64,000 bases of DNA from Aliihoeflea aestuarii (GCF_024105665.1 NZ_JAAAMK010000003.1:248001-312000), one strand, 5' to 3'; positions 25,437 to 36,760 are shown, counted from the first letter of the stretch. Notes: a model not told the origin generated them from the letters alone. Numbers and translations are program-made.

Positions 25437-25814
25437 TCAGTGCATCGTCCCGTCATCGAGATCGGGCGTCTGCCACATTTTCTCGAGATTGTAGAATTCG
25501 CGCACCTCGGGCCGGAAGATATGGACGATCACATCGCCCGTATCGACCAGAACCCAGTCGGCGCTGGCGAGCCCTTCGACACGCGGAACGCCGAGACCGG
25601 CTTCCTTCACCGCGCTGATCAGATGATCGGCGACGGCGGCGACATGGCGATGCGAGCGTCCCGACGCGACGACCATATAATCGCCGAGGCTGGACTTGCG
25701 CTGAATGTCGATGGGGACAATGTTTTCGGCCTTGGAGTCTTCCAGGCTGGCAAGGACCGAGTTCAGGATCCGGGAGGGCTCGACAATGCGGGTCATACCG
25801 GACGACGAAGGCAC
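25437..25814 (-). CDS. rsfS: Ribosome silencing factor RsfS
   Basis: 125 residues from GTG 25814, preferred because AGAAGG lies 8 nt upstream; ATG 25796 is the alternative. The RsfS core is present: D-I-Q-R-K-S-S-L-G-D-Y-M-V-V-A-S-G-R-S-x-R-H, G-L-A-S-A-D-W-V-L-V-D-T-G-D-V-I-V-H-I-F and R-E-F-Y-N-L-E-K-M-W. It binds L14 on the 50S subunit and blocks subunit joining when nutrients are short. Between nadD and rlmH. Confidence 0.95.
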   Translation of the reverse strand: MPSSSGMTRIVEPSRILNSVLASLEDSKAENIVPIDIQRKSSLGDYMVVASGRSHRHVAAVADHLISAVKEAGLGVPRVEGLASADWVLVDTGDVIVHIFRPEVREFYNLEKMWQTPDLDDGTMH

Positions 25815-25952
25815 GGTTTCGGCCTTCTCTTGAAGTGCTGTTCTCAGCGTTTTTCCTTTCGATCAAGAACAACAGGCAGGGCAGCTCATGCCCTGTCCAC
25901 TAGATAGGCAGAGTCTCGTTAAGGTTTCAAGACGTCGCCATCGGTTGGGCGA

Positions 25953-26540
25953 TCACGATATCCGCCCCTCACGGATCGCCGTGGACGAAAGCGAGGAGCG
26001 TGGTCCGTGGACGAACGTCCAGGCGGGCGGGCGCATGCGCGCAAGCAGTCCCGCATCGCTCTCGTCGACGCGCGACCGGCCGAAGGTCTGCGCCATGCGC
26101 GAGGACAGGAAGGACAAGGTCGCGCCCGGCCGGTCGATCACCGCGATCGGCACCGACCGCGCAATGTCGCGCCAGCGCTGCCACAGATGAAATTCGCGCA
26201 GATTGTCGGCGCCCATGATCCAGACGAAATCGACGCCGGGATTGCGCGCCTGGACGAGCGCGATCGTATCTGCCGTATAGCGCACGGCCGCCCCGGCCTC
26301 GAACGCGGTGACCTTGATGCGCGGATCGCGCGCAAGTCCTTCCGAAAGGGCGATGCGCTGGGTGAGCGAAGGCTGTTCGCGGCCTGCCTTGAGCGGATTG
26401 CCGGGCGTCACGACCCACCACAGCGCGTCGAGGCGCAGGCGGCGCAGCGCCGTTTCGGCGACGAGCACATGGCCCTCGTGCGGGGGATTGAAGGAGCCGC
26501 CGAACAGCCCGATCGCCATGCCCTTTTGAGCATGCGGCAT
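25953..26540 (-). CDS. nadD: Nicotinate-nucleotide adenylyltransferase
   Basis: 195 residues from ATG 26540; the frame is open upstream and a TTG overlapping the proA end (R-R-Y-L-R before M-P-H) may be the real start in rhizobia. The nucleotidyltransferase motif G-L-F-G-G-S-F-N-P-P-H-E-G-H, then W-W-V-V-T-P-G-N-P-L-K and the C-terminal G-P-R-S-S-L-S-S-T-A-I-R define NadD. It makes nicotinate adenine dinucleotide in NAD synthesis. It is 38 bp after proA on the same strand. Confidence 0.94.
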   Translation of the reverse strand: MPHAQKGMAIGLFGGSFNPPHEGHVLVAETALRRLRLDALWWVVTPGNPLKAGREQPSLTQRIALSEGLARDPRIKVTAFEAGAAVRYTADTIALVQARNPGVDFVWIMGADNLREFHLWQRWRDIARSVPIAVIDRPGATLSFLSSRMAQTFGRSRVDESDAGLLARMRPPAWTFVHGPRSSLSSTAIREGRIS

Positions 26541-26578
26541 GCGCAGGTAGCGTCGCGCGACGGGCTCTGCAGCAAGGG

Positions 26579-27862
26579 TCAAGGCCGCGTCTGGCCCTGG
26601 CCGCGCACACGATACTTGAACGAGGTCAGTTGTTCGACACCGACCGGCCCGCGCGCATGCATCCGCCCCGTCGCGATGCCGATCTCCGCGCCCATGCCGA
26701 ACTCGCCGCCATCGGCGAACTGCGTCGAGGCGTTGTGCAGGAGGATCGCCGAGTCGATCTCGTTGAAGAACCGCTCCGCCGTCGCAGCATCGTCGGTCAC
26801 GATCGCTTCGGTATGATGCGAGGAATAGTGCTCGATATGGTCGATCGCGCCGGATACCCCGTCGACCAGCTTCACCGAGATGATCGCGTCGAGATATTCG
26901 GTCGTCCAGTCCTCGTCCTTTGCCGGCTTCGCATTCGGGAAGACTGCGCGAACCTCGTCCTCGGCGCGGATTTCGCAGCCCGCCGCATCGAGCGCCTCGA
27001 GGATCGGCAGAAGGTGCGTGTCCTTGACGGCACGGTCGACGAGCAGCGTTTCGGCCGATCCGCAAATGCCGGTCCGGCGCATCTTGGCGTTGACGGCGAT
27101 CTTCACCGCCATGTCGAGATCGGCCGCCTTGTCGATGTAAAGGTGGCAGATGCCCTCCAGATGCGCGAAGACCGGCACGCGCGCTTCCCTCTGCACGCGG
27201 CCGACGAGGCTTTTACCACCGCGCGGCACGATCACGTCCAGATTGCCGGAAAGCCCCGTGAGCATTTCACCCACGGCCGCGCGGTCCGTCGTCGGCACGA
27301 GCTGGATCGCGTCCTCCGGCAAGCCCGCCGATTTCAAGCCTTCGACGAGGCAGGCATGGATCGCCTGCGAGGAATGGAGCGAATCCGAACCGCCGCGCAG
27401 GATGACGGCATTGCCGGCCTTCAGACACAGCGCGCCGGCGTCCGCCGTAACGTTCGGTCGGCTCTCATAGATCACGCCGATGATGCCGAGCGGCGTCCTG
27501 ACGCGCTCGATATGAAGCCCGTTCGGCCGGTCCCATTCGGCGATCACCTCGCCGACCGGGTCCTTCAGCTCGGCGATCGCGCGGATGCCGTCTGCAATAG
27601 CCCGGATGCGGCCGGAATCGAGTTTCAGACGGTCCATCATGGAAGGCGTCAGGCCCGCATCTTCGCCATTCGCCATGTCGAGCGCGTTCGCCGAAAGGAT
27701 CGCCTGTTCGCTGCGGACGACCGCCTGCGCCATGCCGACGAGTGCCGCATGCTTGCGCTCGGCCGACGCCAGCGCCAGCGGTCGGGCAGCCGCACGGGCC
27801 TTGCGCCCAATATCTTCCATCAAGACGGCAACGTTTGTCGATGCGTCATGCGTCGTCAGCAT
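26579..27862 (-). CDS. proA: Glutamate-5-semialdehyde dehydrogenase (gamma-glutamyl phosphate reductase)
   Basis: 427 residues. The aldehyde dehydrogenase-like fold has the catalytic cysteine in [11 protein letters not shown]. Also seen: [19 protein letters not shown] and the C-terminal [18 protein letters not shown]. It reduces gamma-glutamyl phosphate with NADPH in proline synthesis. It overlaps the end of proB by 17 bp, so the two are coupled. Confidence 0.97.
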   Translation of the reverse strand: MLTTHDASTNVAVLMEDIGRKARAAARPLALASAERKHAALVGMAQAVVRSEQAILSANALDMANGEDAGLTPSMMDRLKLDSGRIRAIADGIRAIAELKDPVGEVIAEWDRPNGLHIERVRTPLGIIGVIYESRPNVTADAGALCLKAGNAVILRGGSDSLHSSQAIHACLVEGLKSAGLPEDAIQLVPTTDRAAVGEMLTGLSGNLDVIVPRGGKSLVGRVQREARVPVFAHLEGICHLYIDKAADLDMAVKIAVNAKMRRTGICGSAETLLVDRAVKDTHLLPILEALDAAGCEIRAEDEVRAVFPNAKPAKDEDWTTEYLDAIISVKLVDGVSGAIDHIEHYSSHHTEAIVTDDAATAERFFNEIDSAILLHNASTQFADGGEFGMGAEIGIATGRMHARGPVGVEQLTSFKYRVRGQGQTRP

Positions 27863-28994
27863 GGACCTCGTCCTTCTTCGAAATGCGCGACATGACGAGA
27901 TCGTCCCTGTGGATCATCGCGCCCCGCGCCTGATAGCCGAGCGCCCGTTCGATCTCGGTCGTCTTCAGTCCCGCGATCTTCACGGCATCGGCCGCATCAT
28001 ATTCCACGAGCCCGCGCGCGACCTCAAGCCCGTCCGGCCCGAGGATCGCAACGGTGTCGCCGCGCGAGAACTGGCCCGAAACGAGCGTGACGCCCGCCGG
28101 CAGCAGCGACTTGCCCTGCTCCAGCGCCCGCACAGCGCCCGCATCGACCGAGATGCGACCGGCAGGTTCGAGCTGGCCCGCGATCCACGTCTTGTAGCCC
28201 CGCACCGGATTGGCGCTCGCCTGAAACCAGGTTGCCCGCTCGCCTGCATCGATGGCAGCGAGCGGATTTCGGCGCAGCCCCGACGTGATGATCATCGCCG
28301 TGCCGGCGGCGGTCGCGATCTTGCCGGCATCGAGCTTGGTGCGCATGCCTCCGCGCGACAGTTCGGACGCCGCCGCCCCGGCCATCGCCTCGATTTCCGG
28401 GGTGATCGCCTCGACCGACGCAATGAACCGTGCATCCGGGTCAAGCGCGGGCGGAGCGGTGTAGAGCCCGTCTATATCCGACAGAAGCACGAGCAGATCC
28501 GCGCCCATCATGGTCGCGACGCGCGCGGCAAGGCGATCATTGTCGCCATAGCGGATTTCGGAGGTCGCGACCGTGTCGTTCTCGTTGATCACCGGCACCG
28601 CGCCAAGCTTCAAAAGCGTGGAGATCGTCGCCCGCGCATTGAGATAGCGCCGGCGCTCTTCCGTGTCGCCGAGCGTGACGAGAACCTGGCCCGATTTGAG
28701 CCCGACCCGGGCAAGCTCTTCCGCCCATGCGCCGGCAAGCGCAATCTGACCGGCGGCGGCGGCGGCCTGGCTTTCCTCCAGCTTCAGCGCTCGCCGCCCG
28801 AGGCCGAGAATGTTGCGCCCGAGCGCGATCGCCCCCGACGAGACGACCAGAACCTCGCAGCCCTTGCCCGCCAAAGCTGCAATGTCGTCGCAGAGCCCGG
28901 CAAGCCAGTCGCGCTTTATACCTGTCGTACGATCGACGAGCAGTGCCGAGCCGATCTTGACTGTGATGCGGCGATGGGCGGACAGGCTTTTCAT
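27846..28994 (-). CDS. proB: Glutamate 5-kinase with PUA domain
   Basis: 382 residues. Amino-acid-kinase domain with [17 protein letters not shown] and P-V-I-N-E-N-D-T-V, the G-T-G-x-M-T-K-like region varied to G-G-M-R-T-K, and a C-terminal PUA domain (from about residue 285, G-R-I-S-V-D-A-G-A). It phosphorylates glutamate, the committed and usually proline-inhibited step. First of proB-proA-nadD; the palindromic repeat at 29016-29168 lies between it and obgE. Confidence 0.97.
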   Translation of the reverse strand: MKSLSAHRRITVKIGSALLVDRTTGIKRDWLAGLCDDIAALAGKGCEVLVVSSGAIALGRNILGLGRRALKLEESQAAAAAGQIALAGAWAEELARVGLKSGQVLVTLGDTEERRRYLNARATISTLLKLGAVPVINENDTVATSEIRYGDNDRLAARVATMMGADLLVLLSDIDGLYTAPPALDPDARFIASVEAITPEIEAMAGAAASELSRGGMRTKLDAGKIATAAGTAMIITSGLRRNPLAAIDAGERATWFQASANPVRGYKTWIAGQLEPAGRISVDAGAVRALEQGKSLLPAGVTLVSGQFSRGDTVAILGPDGLEVARGLVEYDAADAVKIAGLKTTEIERALGYQARGAMIHRDDLVMSRISKKDEVHADDA

Positions 28995-29015
28995 TGATAA
29001 CGAAGCGCCTTCTCG

Positions 29016-29168
29016 CGCCCCCCTCTGTCCTGCCGGACATCTCCCCCGCGAGGGGGGAGATCAGGCACGTCAGCGGCGATTTGCGAATCTCCCCACCTGC
29101 GGGGGGACCGAAGGACGGACCGAGACCCGTGGCTCGGGCCAGGGCGGCCGGCAGGACAGAGGGGGGCG
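29016..29168. repeat. Compound palindromic intergenic repeat between obgE and proB
   Basis: A 153-bp unit bounded by an exact 21-bp inverted repeat: the left arm at 29016-29036 (key core CCCCCCTCTGTCCTGCCGG) and the right arm at 29148-29168. Inside, ATCTCCCCC-GCGA-GGGGGAGAT forms a second hairpin (29039-29061) and a diverged copy begins near 29086. Such nested C/G-rich palindromes recur between genes in Mesorhizobium, Ochrobactrum and relatives. The unit fills almost the whole 201-bp obgE-proB spacer and, if transcribed, would form a long stem. Confidence 0.85.
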
Positions 29169-29195
29169 ACGTAAAGTGCAGACATGAGACGGTCC

Positions 29196-30275
<1,080 letters not shown>

Positions 30276-30371
30276 CTATCGCATATGCGGTGCGAGCGCG
30301 AGAGGTGGAAACCGCGGCCCTCCAATGCTTCAGGCGGCATCGAACCGGTCATGGTCCGATGCCGCCCGAAC

Positions 30372-30959
30372 TCAGGCCAGACCCCAGCTCCTCAAGCTCA
30401 CCCAGGTCTTGCGGTCGAGGCGGTATCGCTCGACCGGGACCCGGCCCGCGACCTGCGAATCCAGCATTCCCTGCCCGGAGTACTGGAACCCGCATTTGTG
30501 GATGACCGAGCGCGACCCGGGATTGATGACCCGGCACGAGACATGGAGCGTGTCGATCGGTGTCGCGCGGAAGGCGAGATCGACCAGCGCGTGCGCGGCC
30601 TCGGTCGCATAGCCGCGACCCCAGTAAGGCTCGCCGATCCAGTAGCCGAGCTCCAGCCCGCGCATGGTCGGATTGAGCCCCGCGCAACCGATGAACGCCC
30701 CGTTTTCGCCCAGCGCGATGGCGTAGGCGCAGCCCTCGTCGGCCTTGCGCACCGCATTGACGAATTGCTGCGCATCGGCGGGGCCGTAGGGATGGGGCAT
30801 GCGGCCGAGCATCTCGGCGATCTTGCGGTTGTTGGCCAGTTCCGCCAGTTCCTCAAGATCGTCGACATGCGGCGGACGCAGCACCAGCCTCTCGGTGACG
30901 AGAACCGGGCAGTCGATCCGCAAACTCTCGTCTTCTAAGTCTTCCTTCTCCAGAACCAT
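30372..30959 (-). CDS. GNAT-family N-acetyltransferase (RimJ/RimL-like)
   Basis: 195 residues with GGAGGA well placed before ATG 30959. GNAT motifs are clear: T-E-R-L-V-L-R-P-P at the start of the fold, F-I-G-C-A-G-L, then G-Y-W-I-G-E-P-Y-W-G-R-G-Y-A-T-E-A (acetyl-CoA loop) and N-P-G-S-R-S-V-I-H-K-C-G-F. This pattern is that of RimJ/RimL-type enzymes acting on protein N-termini or small molecules; the substrate is unknown. Between rpmA and obgE, the usual rhizobial position of this gene. Confidence 0.9.
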   Translation of the reverse strand: MVLEKEDLEDESLRIDCPVLVTERLVLRPPHVDDLEELAELANNRKIAEMLGRMPHPYGPADAQQFVNAVRKADEGCAYAIALGENGAFIGCAGLNPTMRGLELGYWIGEPYWGRGYATEAAHALVDLAFRATPIDTLHVSCRVINPGSRSVIHKCGFQYSGQGMLDSQVAGRVPVERYRLDRKTWVSLRSWGLA

Positions 30960-30983
30960 AGGTCTTCCTCCAGATCAAAACGG

Positions 30984-31013
30984 CAAAAGGGGAGATGGCG
31001 ACCCATCTCCCCT
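30984..31013 (-). terminator. Terminator of the rplU-rpmA operon
   Basis: AGGGGAGATGG and CCATCTCCCCT form an 11-bp stem around a 4-nt loop; on the minus strand TTTTG follows. Confidence 0.8.
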
Positions 31014-31085
31014 GATGTTTTGTCCTGGATTTTGACCAGACACCGGACCCGAGATGGGTTGCCGGTGTTGTGGTGCGGATCCGGC

Positions 31086-31355
31086 CTATTCCGCTGCTTC
31101 CGTAATCGGGTTTACCGATACGTAGGTTCGCTTGTTTGCTTTGCGGGCAAACGAGACGACGCCTTCTTGCATCGCAAAAAGGGTGTGATCCTTGCCCATG
31201 CCGACATTGGCGCCGGGATGCCACTTGGTCCCGCGCTGACGGATGATGATGTTGCCCGAAACGACGGCTTCGCCGCCGAACTTCTTGACGCCAAGGCGCT
31301 TGGATTCGGAATCGCGACCGTTGCGCGAGGAACCGCCGGCTTTCTTATGTGCCAT
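31086..31355 (-). CDS. rpmA: 50S ribosomal protein L27
   Basis: 89 residues with the L27 start [16 protein letters not shown] and [15 protein letters not shown]-x-N-V-G. The N-terminus reaches the peptidyl-transferase centre. There is no Firmicutes-type cleavable leader. It lies 25 bp after rplU, with which it forms an operon. Confidence 0.98.
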   Translation of the reverse strand: MAHKKAGGSSRNGRDSESKRLGVKKFGGEAVVSGNIIIRQRGTKWHPGANVGMGKDHTLFAMQEGVVSFARKANKRTYVSVNPITEAAE

Positions 31356-31380
31356 AGGAAATCTCCTTTACGTTCTGTTC

Positions 31381-32001
31381 TTACTCGGCTGCGCCAGCGG
31401 CGGCCTGATCGACCTTTGCGCGCGGCGGCTTGCCTGCGATGAGTTCCTTGGCCTGCTCGACCCATTCGTCGCGCTCGATGCGTCCGCCGAGCGAGAGGTC
31501 TTCGTCGAGCTTGGCAATCTCGGCCTTCTTGAGCTTGGCGACCTGCTTCAGCGACGTGATGCCGGCCTCTTCGAGCTTGGCCTTCAAGGCCGGACCGACG
31601 CCCGAGATCAGCGATACGTCATCCTTGAATTCGCCGGCGTCAGCCGCAGCTTCCTTCTTGGCAGCCGCCTTCTTCGAGGGCTTGGCGCCGTCAACGAGGA
31701 TCTCCGAGATACGGACCGTCGTCAGGAGCTGGCGATGACCGCGCTTGCGGCGCGAATTCTGGCGGCGGCGCTTCTTGAAGGCGATGACCTTCTCGCCGCG
31801 GTTCTGATCGATGATCTCGGCGGAAACCGATGCGCCCGAAACGAGCGGCGCGCCGAGCGTGACGTCGGCGCCATTGCCGTGCGCGAGCACGTCGCCGATC
31901 TGGATGACGTCGCCGACATTGCCTTCGAGACGGCCGATTTCGAGAACCTGATCGGCGTTGACGCGGTACTGCTTACCGCCGGTTTTGATGACTGCGAACA
32001 T
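31381..32001 (-). CDS. rplU: 50S ribosomal protein L21 with C-terminal helix-hairpin-helix extension
   Basis: 206 residues from ATG 32001, against about 103 in the standard protein. Residues 1-103 are ordinary L21 ([29 protein letters not shown]). They are followed by a Lys/Ala-rich linker and a ~60-residue domain with a helix-hairpin-helix pattern ([20 protein letters not shown]). This extension is typical of rhizobial L21 proteins, and its purpose is not known. It binds 23S rRNA and is co-transcribed with rpmA. Confidence 0.97.
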   Translation of the reverse strand: MFAVIKTGGKQYRVNADQVLEIGRLEGNVGDVIQIGDVLAHGNGADVTLGAPLVSGASVSAEIIDQNRGEKVIAFKKRRRQNSRRKRGHRQLLTTVRISEILVDGAKPSKKAAAKKEAAADAGEFKDDVSLISGVGPALKAKLEEAGITSLKQVAKLKKAEIAKLDEDLSLGGRIERDEWVEQAKELIAGKPPRAKVDQAAAGAAE

Positions 32002-32254
32002 TTTTGTCCTTTCTGTTCGTATCCCGGCTCTGGATGCGAGCATCCGGCCGGCTTCTTGTTCAGTCGGTTGACGATACCCCGCTGGATTTTTCCAACAGGA
32101 AACCGGCGCAGCGCGAACGCCACACCGGATTTTCGTGCCCGCACATACGCGATGGCTGCCGCGAAGTCAACGCGGCCGGCACGAAGCGAACGGCGATGGC
32201 CGCGAAGGTTGCGATCAGCCCGCCGGCCCGCTATCGACACTCCCGTCAGGCGAC

Positions 32255-33937
32255 ATGCCGGATGACGGGAGAAAATTTTTGACCCTCCAGGACTTGCCGT
32301 TCACTTGCGAAAAGAAGCCGGCGTCCGGCGCCCTCGGCGTCGTGGTGACGAACGCCCCGCTCGGCTCGGCGGCCGGAAACGAGATGCTGGCGATCGGCGG
32401 CAACGCGATCGACGCCACCGTGGCGTCGCTCCTGACGCTCACCGTGGTCGAGCCGATGATGGTGGGCATCGCCGGTGGCGGCATATCGCATATCCGGCTG
32501 GCCGATGGACGGCATGTGGTGGTCGATGCGCTGTCGACCGCAGGCTCCGCGATGGACGCCGCGATGTTCACGCCCGTCTCGGACCTGCCCGGTCAATACA
32601 TGGATACGCAGGATCGCCGGAATCTCGTCGGTCCCTCGGCGGTCGCGGTGCCCGGAAATCTGCGCGGCTGGTGCCTGATGCAGGAGAAATACGGCAAACT
32701 GCCGTTCGCCGATGTCGTCGAGCCGGCGATCCGCGCGGCCGCACGCGGCTTCACCGTCAGTCACTACCTCAACGGCACGATCCACGAGCATCACGCGGAC
32801 CTCACCGCCGACCCGGAAATGGCCCGCATGATGCTGCCCGGCGGCGCGCCGGCGGCACCCGGCAGCCGCATGGTGATGGGCGCTTATGCCGAAAGCCTTC
32901 GACTGGTGCAGTCGCAAGGTGCGGCGGCGCTGCATGGCGGCGCTCTTGGCATGTCGCTGATCGAGTGGCTGCAAAGAGATGGCCCCGGTGCCAGCGTCCT
33001 GACGCTCGATGATCTGCGAGCCTATCGCGCCGTCGAGCGCCAGGCGGTGTTCGGTACCTATCGCGGCTACACGATCGCCGGCCCGCCGCCGCCCGCTTCC
33101 TCTGGCGTTCACGTCACCCAGATGCTGAACATTCTGGAGAATTTCGACGTAAGGGCGATGGTCTTCGGCAGCGCCGAGAGCCTCGAACTGCTCGCAGAGG
33201 TGATCCGCATCGGCTTCGAGGACCGGCGCGCCGCGTCCGGCGATCCGGACTTCGTCGACGTGCCGGTCGAGCGCTACACGTCCAAGGACTACGCGCGCCT
33301 GTGCCTGGAGCGGATCGGAAAGATATCGTCCGTGCCGCTCGCCCTCGATCGGGAAAGCCGCGACACGACCCATGTCACCGTCGCCGACCGCGACGGCAAC
33401 ATCGTTTCGGCGACCCACACGATCAACGGCCTGTTCGGCGCGCGGATCATGGTGCCGGAAACCGGCATCATCCCCAACAATTACATGTTCAATTACGACC
33501 CGCGTCCCGGCAAGGCGATGTCGATCGTGCCGGGAAAAAGGGTGCCGACATCGATGGCGCCGATGATCGCGCTGAAAGACGGCAAGCCGTCCTTCGCGCT
33601 CGGCCTGCCGGGTGCCGTTCGCATATTTCCCTCCGCCCTTCAGGCCATCGTCAACATCATCGACCACGGGATGAGCCTGCAACAGGCGGTCGAGGCGCCG
33701 CGCCTTTGGACCGAGGGCCACCACGTCGAACTCGAACCGGCCTATGCCCCCATGGAGGCGGCGCTGACCGGCAAAGGCTACGACGTTCAACTCGCCAGGA
33801 CCGTTGGCGGCGGCATGAACGCCATCGGGTTCGCCGACGACGGCATGATGACCGGCGCGGCCTGCTGGCGGGCCGACGGCACGGTCATGGCGCAAGGCGG
33901 CGGGCTCGCCCGTCCCGGCGTGCGATTTCACATTTGA
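32255..33937 (+). CDS. Gamma-glutamyltransferase family (Ntn hydrolase) protein
   Basis: 560 residues from ATG 32255; a TTG at 32279 with a better ribosome site (GGGAG) would give 552 and an N-terminus more like the family. N-terminal motif [17 protein letters not shown]. The autocleavage site and nucleophile is Thr371 in [10 protein letters not shown], and P-T-S-M-A-P lies further on. No signal peptide is seen, so it is probably cytoplasmic, unlike periplasmic Ggt. Enzymes of this branch act on gamma-glutamyl amides or related acyl compounds. It leads a plus-strand cassette with a dehydrogenase and an FAD oxidoreductase, 15 bp apart. Confidence 0.88.
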   Translation: MPDDGRKFLTLQDLPFTCEKKPASGALGVVVTNAPLGSAAGNEMLAIGGNAIDATVASLLTLTVVEPMMVGIAGGGISHIRLADGRHVVVDALSTAGSAMDAAMFTPVSDLPGQYMDTQDRRNLVGPSAVAVPGNLRGWCLMQEKYGKLPFADVVEPAIRAAARGFTVSHYLNGTIHEHHADLTADPEMARMMLPGGAPAAPGSRMVMGAYAESLRLVQSQGAAALHGGALGMSLIEWLQRDGPGASVLTLDDLRAYRAVERQAVFGTYRGYTIAGPPPPASSGVHVTQMLNILENFDVRAMVFGSAESLELLAEVIRIGFEDRRAASGDPDFVDVPVERYTSKDYARLCLERIGKISSVPLALDRESRDTTHVTVADRDGNIVSATHTINGLFGARIMVPETGIIPNNYMFNYDPRPGKAMSIVPGKRVPTSMAPMIALKDGKPSFALGLPGAVRIFPSALQAIVNIIDHGMSLQQAVEAPRLWTEGHHVELEPAYAPMEAALTGKGYDVQLARTVGGGMNAIGFADDGMMTGAACWRADGTVMAQGGGLARPGVRFHI

Positions 33938-33952
33938 AGATCTGGAGATGAC

Positions 33953-34817
33953 ATGATGCGCGTGGTGATGCCCGATCCGTCGGCGCCTGACAGGCTGGAC
34001 CGCATCCGCCCCTATCTGCCCGAGGGATGGGATATCGCCACGCCCGGCTCGCGCAATCCGGCAGAACAGGTCGCCGCGCTTTCGGGAGCCGCCTTCGGCA
34101 TCACCGGGGACGTCGCCGTCACGGAAGACATGATGGCGGTCGAGGGGCTGCGCGCGATCCACAAATGGGGCGTCGGCTACGACAATATCGATCTCGACGC
34201 CGCAAGGCGGCACCGCGTCCGCGTCCTGCGCACGACCGGGTCGAACGCGGTGGCGGTCGCCGAGACCACGCTTGGCCTGATCCTCGCGCTCAACCGCAAT
34301 ATCGTGCGCGGCCATGTCGGCATTCTCGAGGGCGAATGGCGCAAGGGCGAACTCTCGCCGACCTCGATGCGGCTTTCCGGCCGCACGGTCGGCATCGTCG
34401 GCATGGGCTATATCGGCAAGGCGCTTGCGCGACTGCTCGGCGGCTTCGGCTGCACGATCCTCTACACCAAGCGCACGAAGCTGAGCGCCGACGAGGAGCG
34501 CGCGGCCGGCGTCCGCTTCGCGCCTTTGGACGAGCTTTTGCGGGCGTCGGACGTCGTCACGCTGAACTGCGAGTTCAATGCCTCGACCCGCAATCTGATC
34601 AACCGGGAGACGCTTGCGCTGATGAAGCCGGACGCGATCCTTGTCAACGCCGCGCGCGGCGGCGTCATGGTCGAGGAGGACGTCGCCGAGGCGATCCGCG
34701 AGGGCAGGCTGCGCGGTGCGGGCGTCGACGTCTTCGCCGTCGAGCCGGTGCCGCCGGGCAACCCCCCTGATCGGCCTCGACAGGGTCATCACGACGCCGC
34801 ATCTCGGCGCCAAGAGA
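33953..34817 (+). pseudogene. D-2-hydroxyacid dehydrogenase, frameshifted and C-terminally truncated
   Basis: Reads as an NAD-dependent D-2-hydroxyacid dehydrogenase from M-M-R-V-V-M-P-D to V-E-P-V-P-P-G-N-P (about 271 residues), with NAD loop G-I-V-G-M-G-Y-I-G-K-A-L. At the run of six C (34762-34767) the frame is lost. Skipping one base restores L-I-G-L-D-R-V-I-T-T-P-H-L-G-A, which carries the catalytic His, in the frame of the next gene. The last ~40 residues of a normal enzyme are missing: T-P-H-L-G-A runs straight into the FAD protein. Either a sequencing error in the C run plus a true fusion, or a decaying gene joined by deletion. Confidence 0.8.
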
Positions 34818-36077
34818 GTGGAAGCCGATTACGACGTCGTGGTCTGTGGCGGTGGCGCTGCCGGTGTCGCGGCGGCCATCGGCGCAGCCAAGGCCGGGGC
34901 CAAGGTCTGCCTCGTCGAGAAATACGGCTTTCTGGGCGGCGCGGTGACGACATCCCAGGTCTACGCCTATTGCGGCCTCTACCAGCAAGGCCGCGAGCCG
35001 GTGAAGGCCGTCGGCGGCGTCGGCGAGGAGGTCGTCACGGAGCTGCGTGCTCACGGCCTCGACGGCGAGGCGTTCCGTTCGGAAACCACCGGCAACTGGA
35101 TCGTGCTTCTGGACGGCGAAGTGCTCAAATTCGCGCTCGACAATCTGGTGCGCCGCCACGGCATCGACGTGAAGCTGCATACCCGCGTCGCCGCCGTGGC
35201 GCGCACGGCCGACCGCCTCGAAGCGGTCACGCTTGCCGGCATGGGGGGACGCACGCGCGTCGTCGCCGAAGCTTTCGTCGACGCCTCGGGCGACGCGAAC
35301 CTTGCCATGCTCGCCGGCATTCCGTTTCGCACCGGCGATGCGGACGGCAAGTTGCAGGCGCTGACGATGCCGATCCGCGTCGGCGGCATCGCGCCCGATC
35401 TGGAAATCGACCGCAAGGCGCTACAGGCGGCGATCGCGCGCTACAATCTGGTCGGCGACCATCCGATCCAGCGCACCGATGGCGGCATCATCATTCGCCT
35501 GCCCCTGTCGCACGACATGTGGTGGATGACGGTCGACGTCGCCTTGGCCGACCTGACGTCGGAAAGCTTCACCGCCGCCGAGATGGAAGCGCGTGCCCGC
35601 GCCAACTCGTATGTCGCCATGCTGAGGCGCGAAATGCCGGGCTTCGAGCGCGCCTATCTCGTGGCGACCGGCCCGCAGATCGGCGTGCGCGAAACGCGCC
35701 ACCCCGCCGCGCGATACGAAATGACGGGCGAGGACGTTGTGACGGGCAGACTTCGCGACGACGGCATCGCGCGCGCGGCATGGCCGATCGAGCTTCACGG
35801 CGAGGCCGGCAAGCCGAGCTACACCTCGATCGGCGGGGCTGGTTACTGCCATGTGCCCTACGATTCCATCCGCGCGAAGGGCCTGGACAATCTGTGGTAC
35901 GGCGGCCGGGTCATCGGCGCTGACCCGAATGCCTACGGGTCGATCCGGGTGATGGGAACGGCCTTCGCAACCGGGCAGGCCGCCGGCGTCGCCGCTGCCG
36001 ATCATGTCGATGCCGACCACCGCAACAGCGTGGCCAGCGTCCGCGCACGCCTCATCGCTCAGAACGCGCTGATCTGA
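34818..36077 (+). CDS. FAD-dependent oxidoreductase fused to the upstream dehydrogenase remnant
   Basis: 419 residues if translation starts at GTG 34818, the only plausible start near the family N-terminus; its ribosome site is poor. [22 protein letters not shown] is the FAD-binding Rossmann motif, followed by E-K-Y-G-F-L-G-G-A. Mid-protein [11 protein letters not shown] and terminal [12 protein letters not shown] complete an FAD_oxidored (pfam12831-type) enzyme. The same frame continues upstream through the last residues of the dehydrogenase, so it may instead be the C-terminal part of a fusion protein. Substrate unknown; the gene context suggests catabolism of a hydroxy or amino acid derivative. 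Confidence 0.75.
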   Translation: MEADYDVVVCGGGAAGVAAAIGAAKAGAKVCLVEKYGFLGGAVTTSQVYAYCGLYQQGREPVKAVGGVGEEVVTELRAHGLDGEAFRSETTGNWIVLLDGEVLKFALDNLVRRHGIDVKLHTRVAAVARTADRLEAVTLAGMGGRTRVVAEAFVDASGDANLAMLAGIPFRTGDADGKLQALTMPIRVGGIAPDLEIDRKALQAAIARYNLVGDHPIQRTDGGIIIRLPLSHDMWWMTVDVALADLTSESFTAAEMEARARANSYVAMLRREMPGFERAYLVATGPQIGVRETRHPAARYEMTGEDVVTGRLRDDGIARAAWPIELHGEAGKPSYTSIGGAGYCHVPYDSIRAKGLDNLWYGGRVIGADPNAYGSIRVMGTAFATGQAAGVAAADHVDADHRNSVASVRARLIAQNALI

Positions 36078-36154
36078 ATAGGCGGGCTTTGCCTTTGCCG
36101 CGCGCTTTGTGTAAACGAAACGCAACATTCGAAACGAAAACGGACTTCGGTAAG

Positions 36155-36760
36155 ATGGAAAAGTTCACGAAGCTGACGGGCGTCGCCGCCCCCCTGCCCA
36201 TCGTCAATGTCGACACCGACATGATCATTCCGAAGGATTATCTGAAGACGATCAAGCGCACGGGGCTTGCCAAGGGCCTTTTCGCCGAGATGCGCTTCAA
36301 CGAGGACGGCTCGGAGAACCCGGATTTCGTTCTCAACAAACCGGCCTATCGCAAGGCGCAGATTCTTGTCGCCGGCGACAATTTCGGCTGCGGATCGAGC
36401 CGCGAGCACGCGCCCTGGGCGCTGCTCGATTTCGGCATTCGCTGCGTGATCTCGACATCCTTCGCCGACATCTTCTACAACAATTGCTTCAAGAACGGCA
36501 TCCTGCCGATCACCGTCAGCCAGGACGACCTCGACAAGCTGATGGACGACGCCGAGCGAGGAGCCAACGCAACGTTGACGATCGATCTGGAAGCGCTGGA
36601 AATCCATGGACCGGACGGCGGCGTCGTCAAGTTCGACCTCGACGCGTTCAAGCGCCACTGTCTCTTGAACGGCCTCGACGATATCGGCCTGACCATGGAA
36701 AAGGGCGTGGCCATCGACGGGTTCGAAAAGAGCTACGCCGAGTCCCGCCCCTGGGCATGA
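36155..36760 (+). CDS. leuD: 3-isopropylmalate dehydratase small subunit
   Basis: 201 residues from ATG 36155. The LeuD swivelling domain is clear: [14 protein letters not shown] and [15 protein letters not shown]. With LeuC (not in the window) it isomerises 2-isopropylmalate to 3-isopropylmalate. It precedes a secreted-protein gene by 15 bp, and leuB lies 3 kb downstream, the split leu arrangement common in rhizobia. Confidence 0.96.
   Translation: MEKFTKLTGVAAPLPIVNVDTDMIIPKDYLKTIKRTGLAKGLFAEMRFNEDGSENPDFVLNKPAYRKAQILVAGDNFGCGSSREHAPWALLDFGIRCVISTSFADIFYNNCFKNGILPITVSQDDLDKLMDDAERGANATLTIDLEALEIHGPDGGVVKFDLDAFKRHCLLNGLDDIGLTMEKGVAIDGFEKSYAESRPWA

Noticed and set aside
29086-29110. CRISPR-like repeated C/G-rich units in the obgE-proB spacer
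   Set aside because: Only two diverged inner repeats and no spacers of regular length; better explained as a compound palindrome.
32246-34813. 855-codon minus-strand frame opposite the GGT-like and dehydrogenase genes
   Set aside because: Antisense to strong homologues, composition typical of shadow frames, no recognisable motif or ribosome site.
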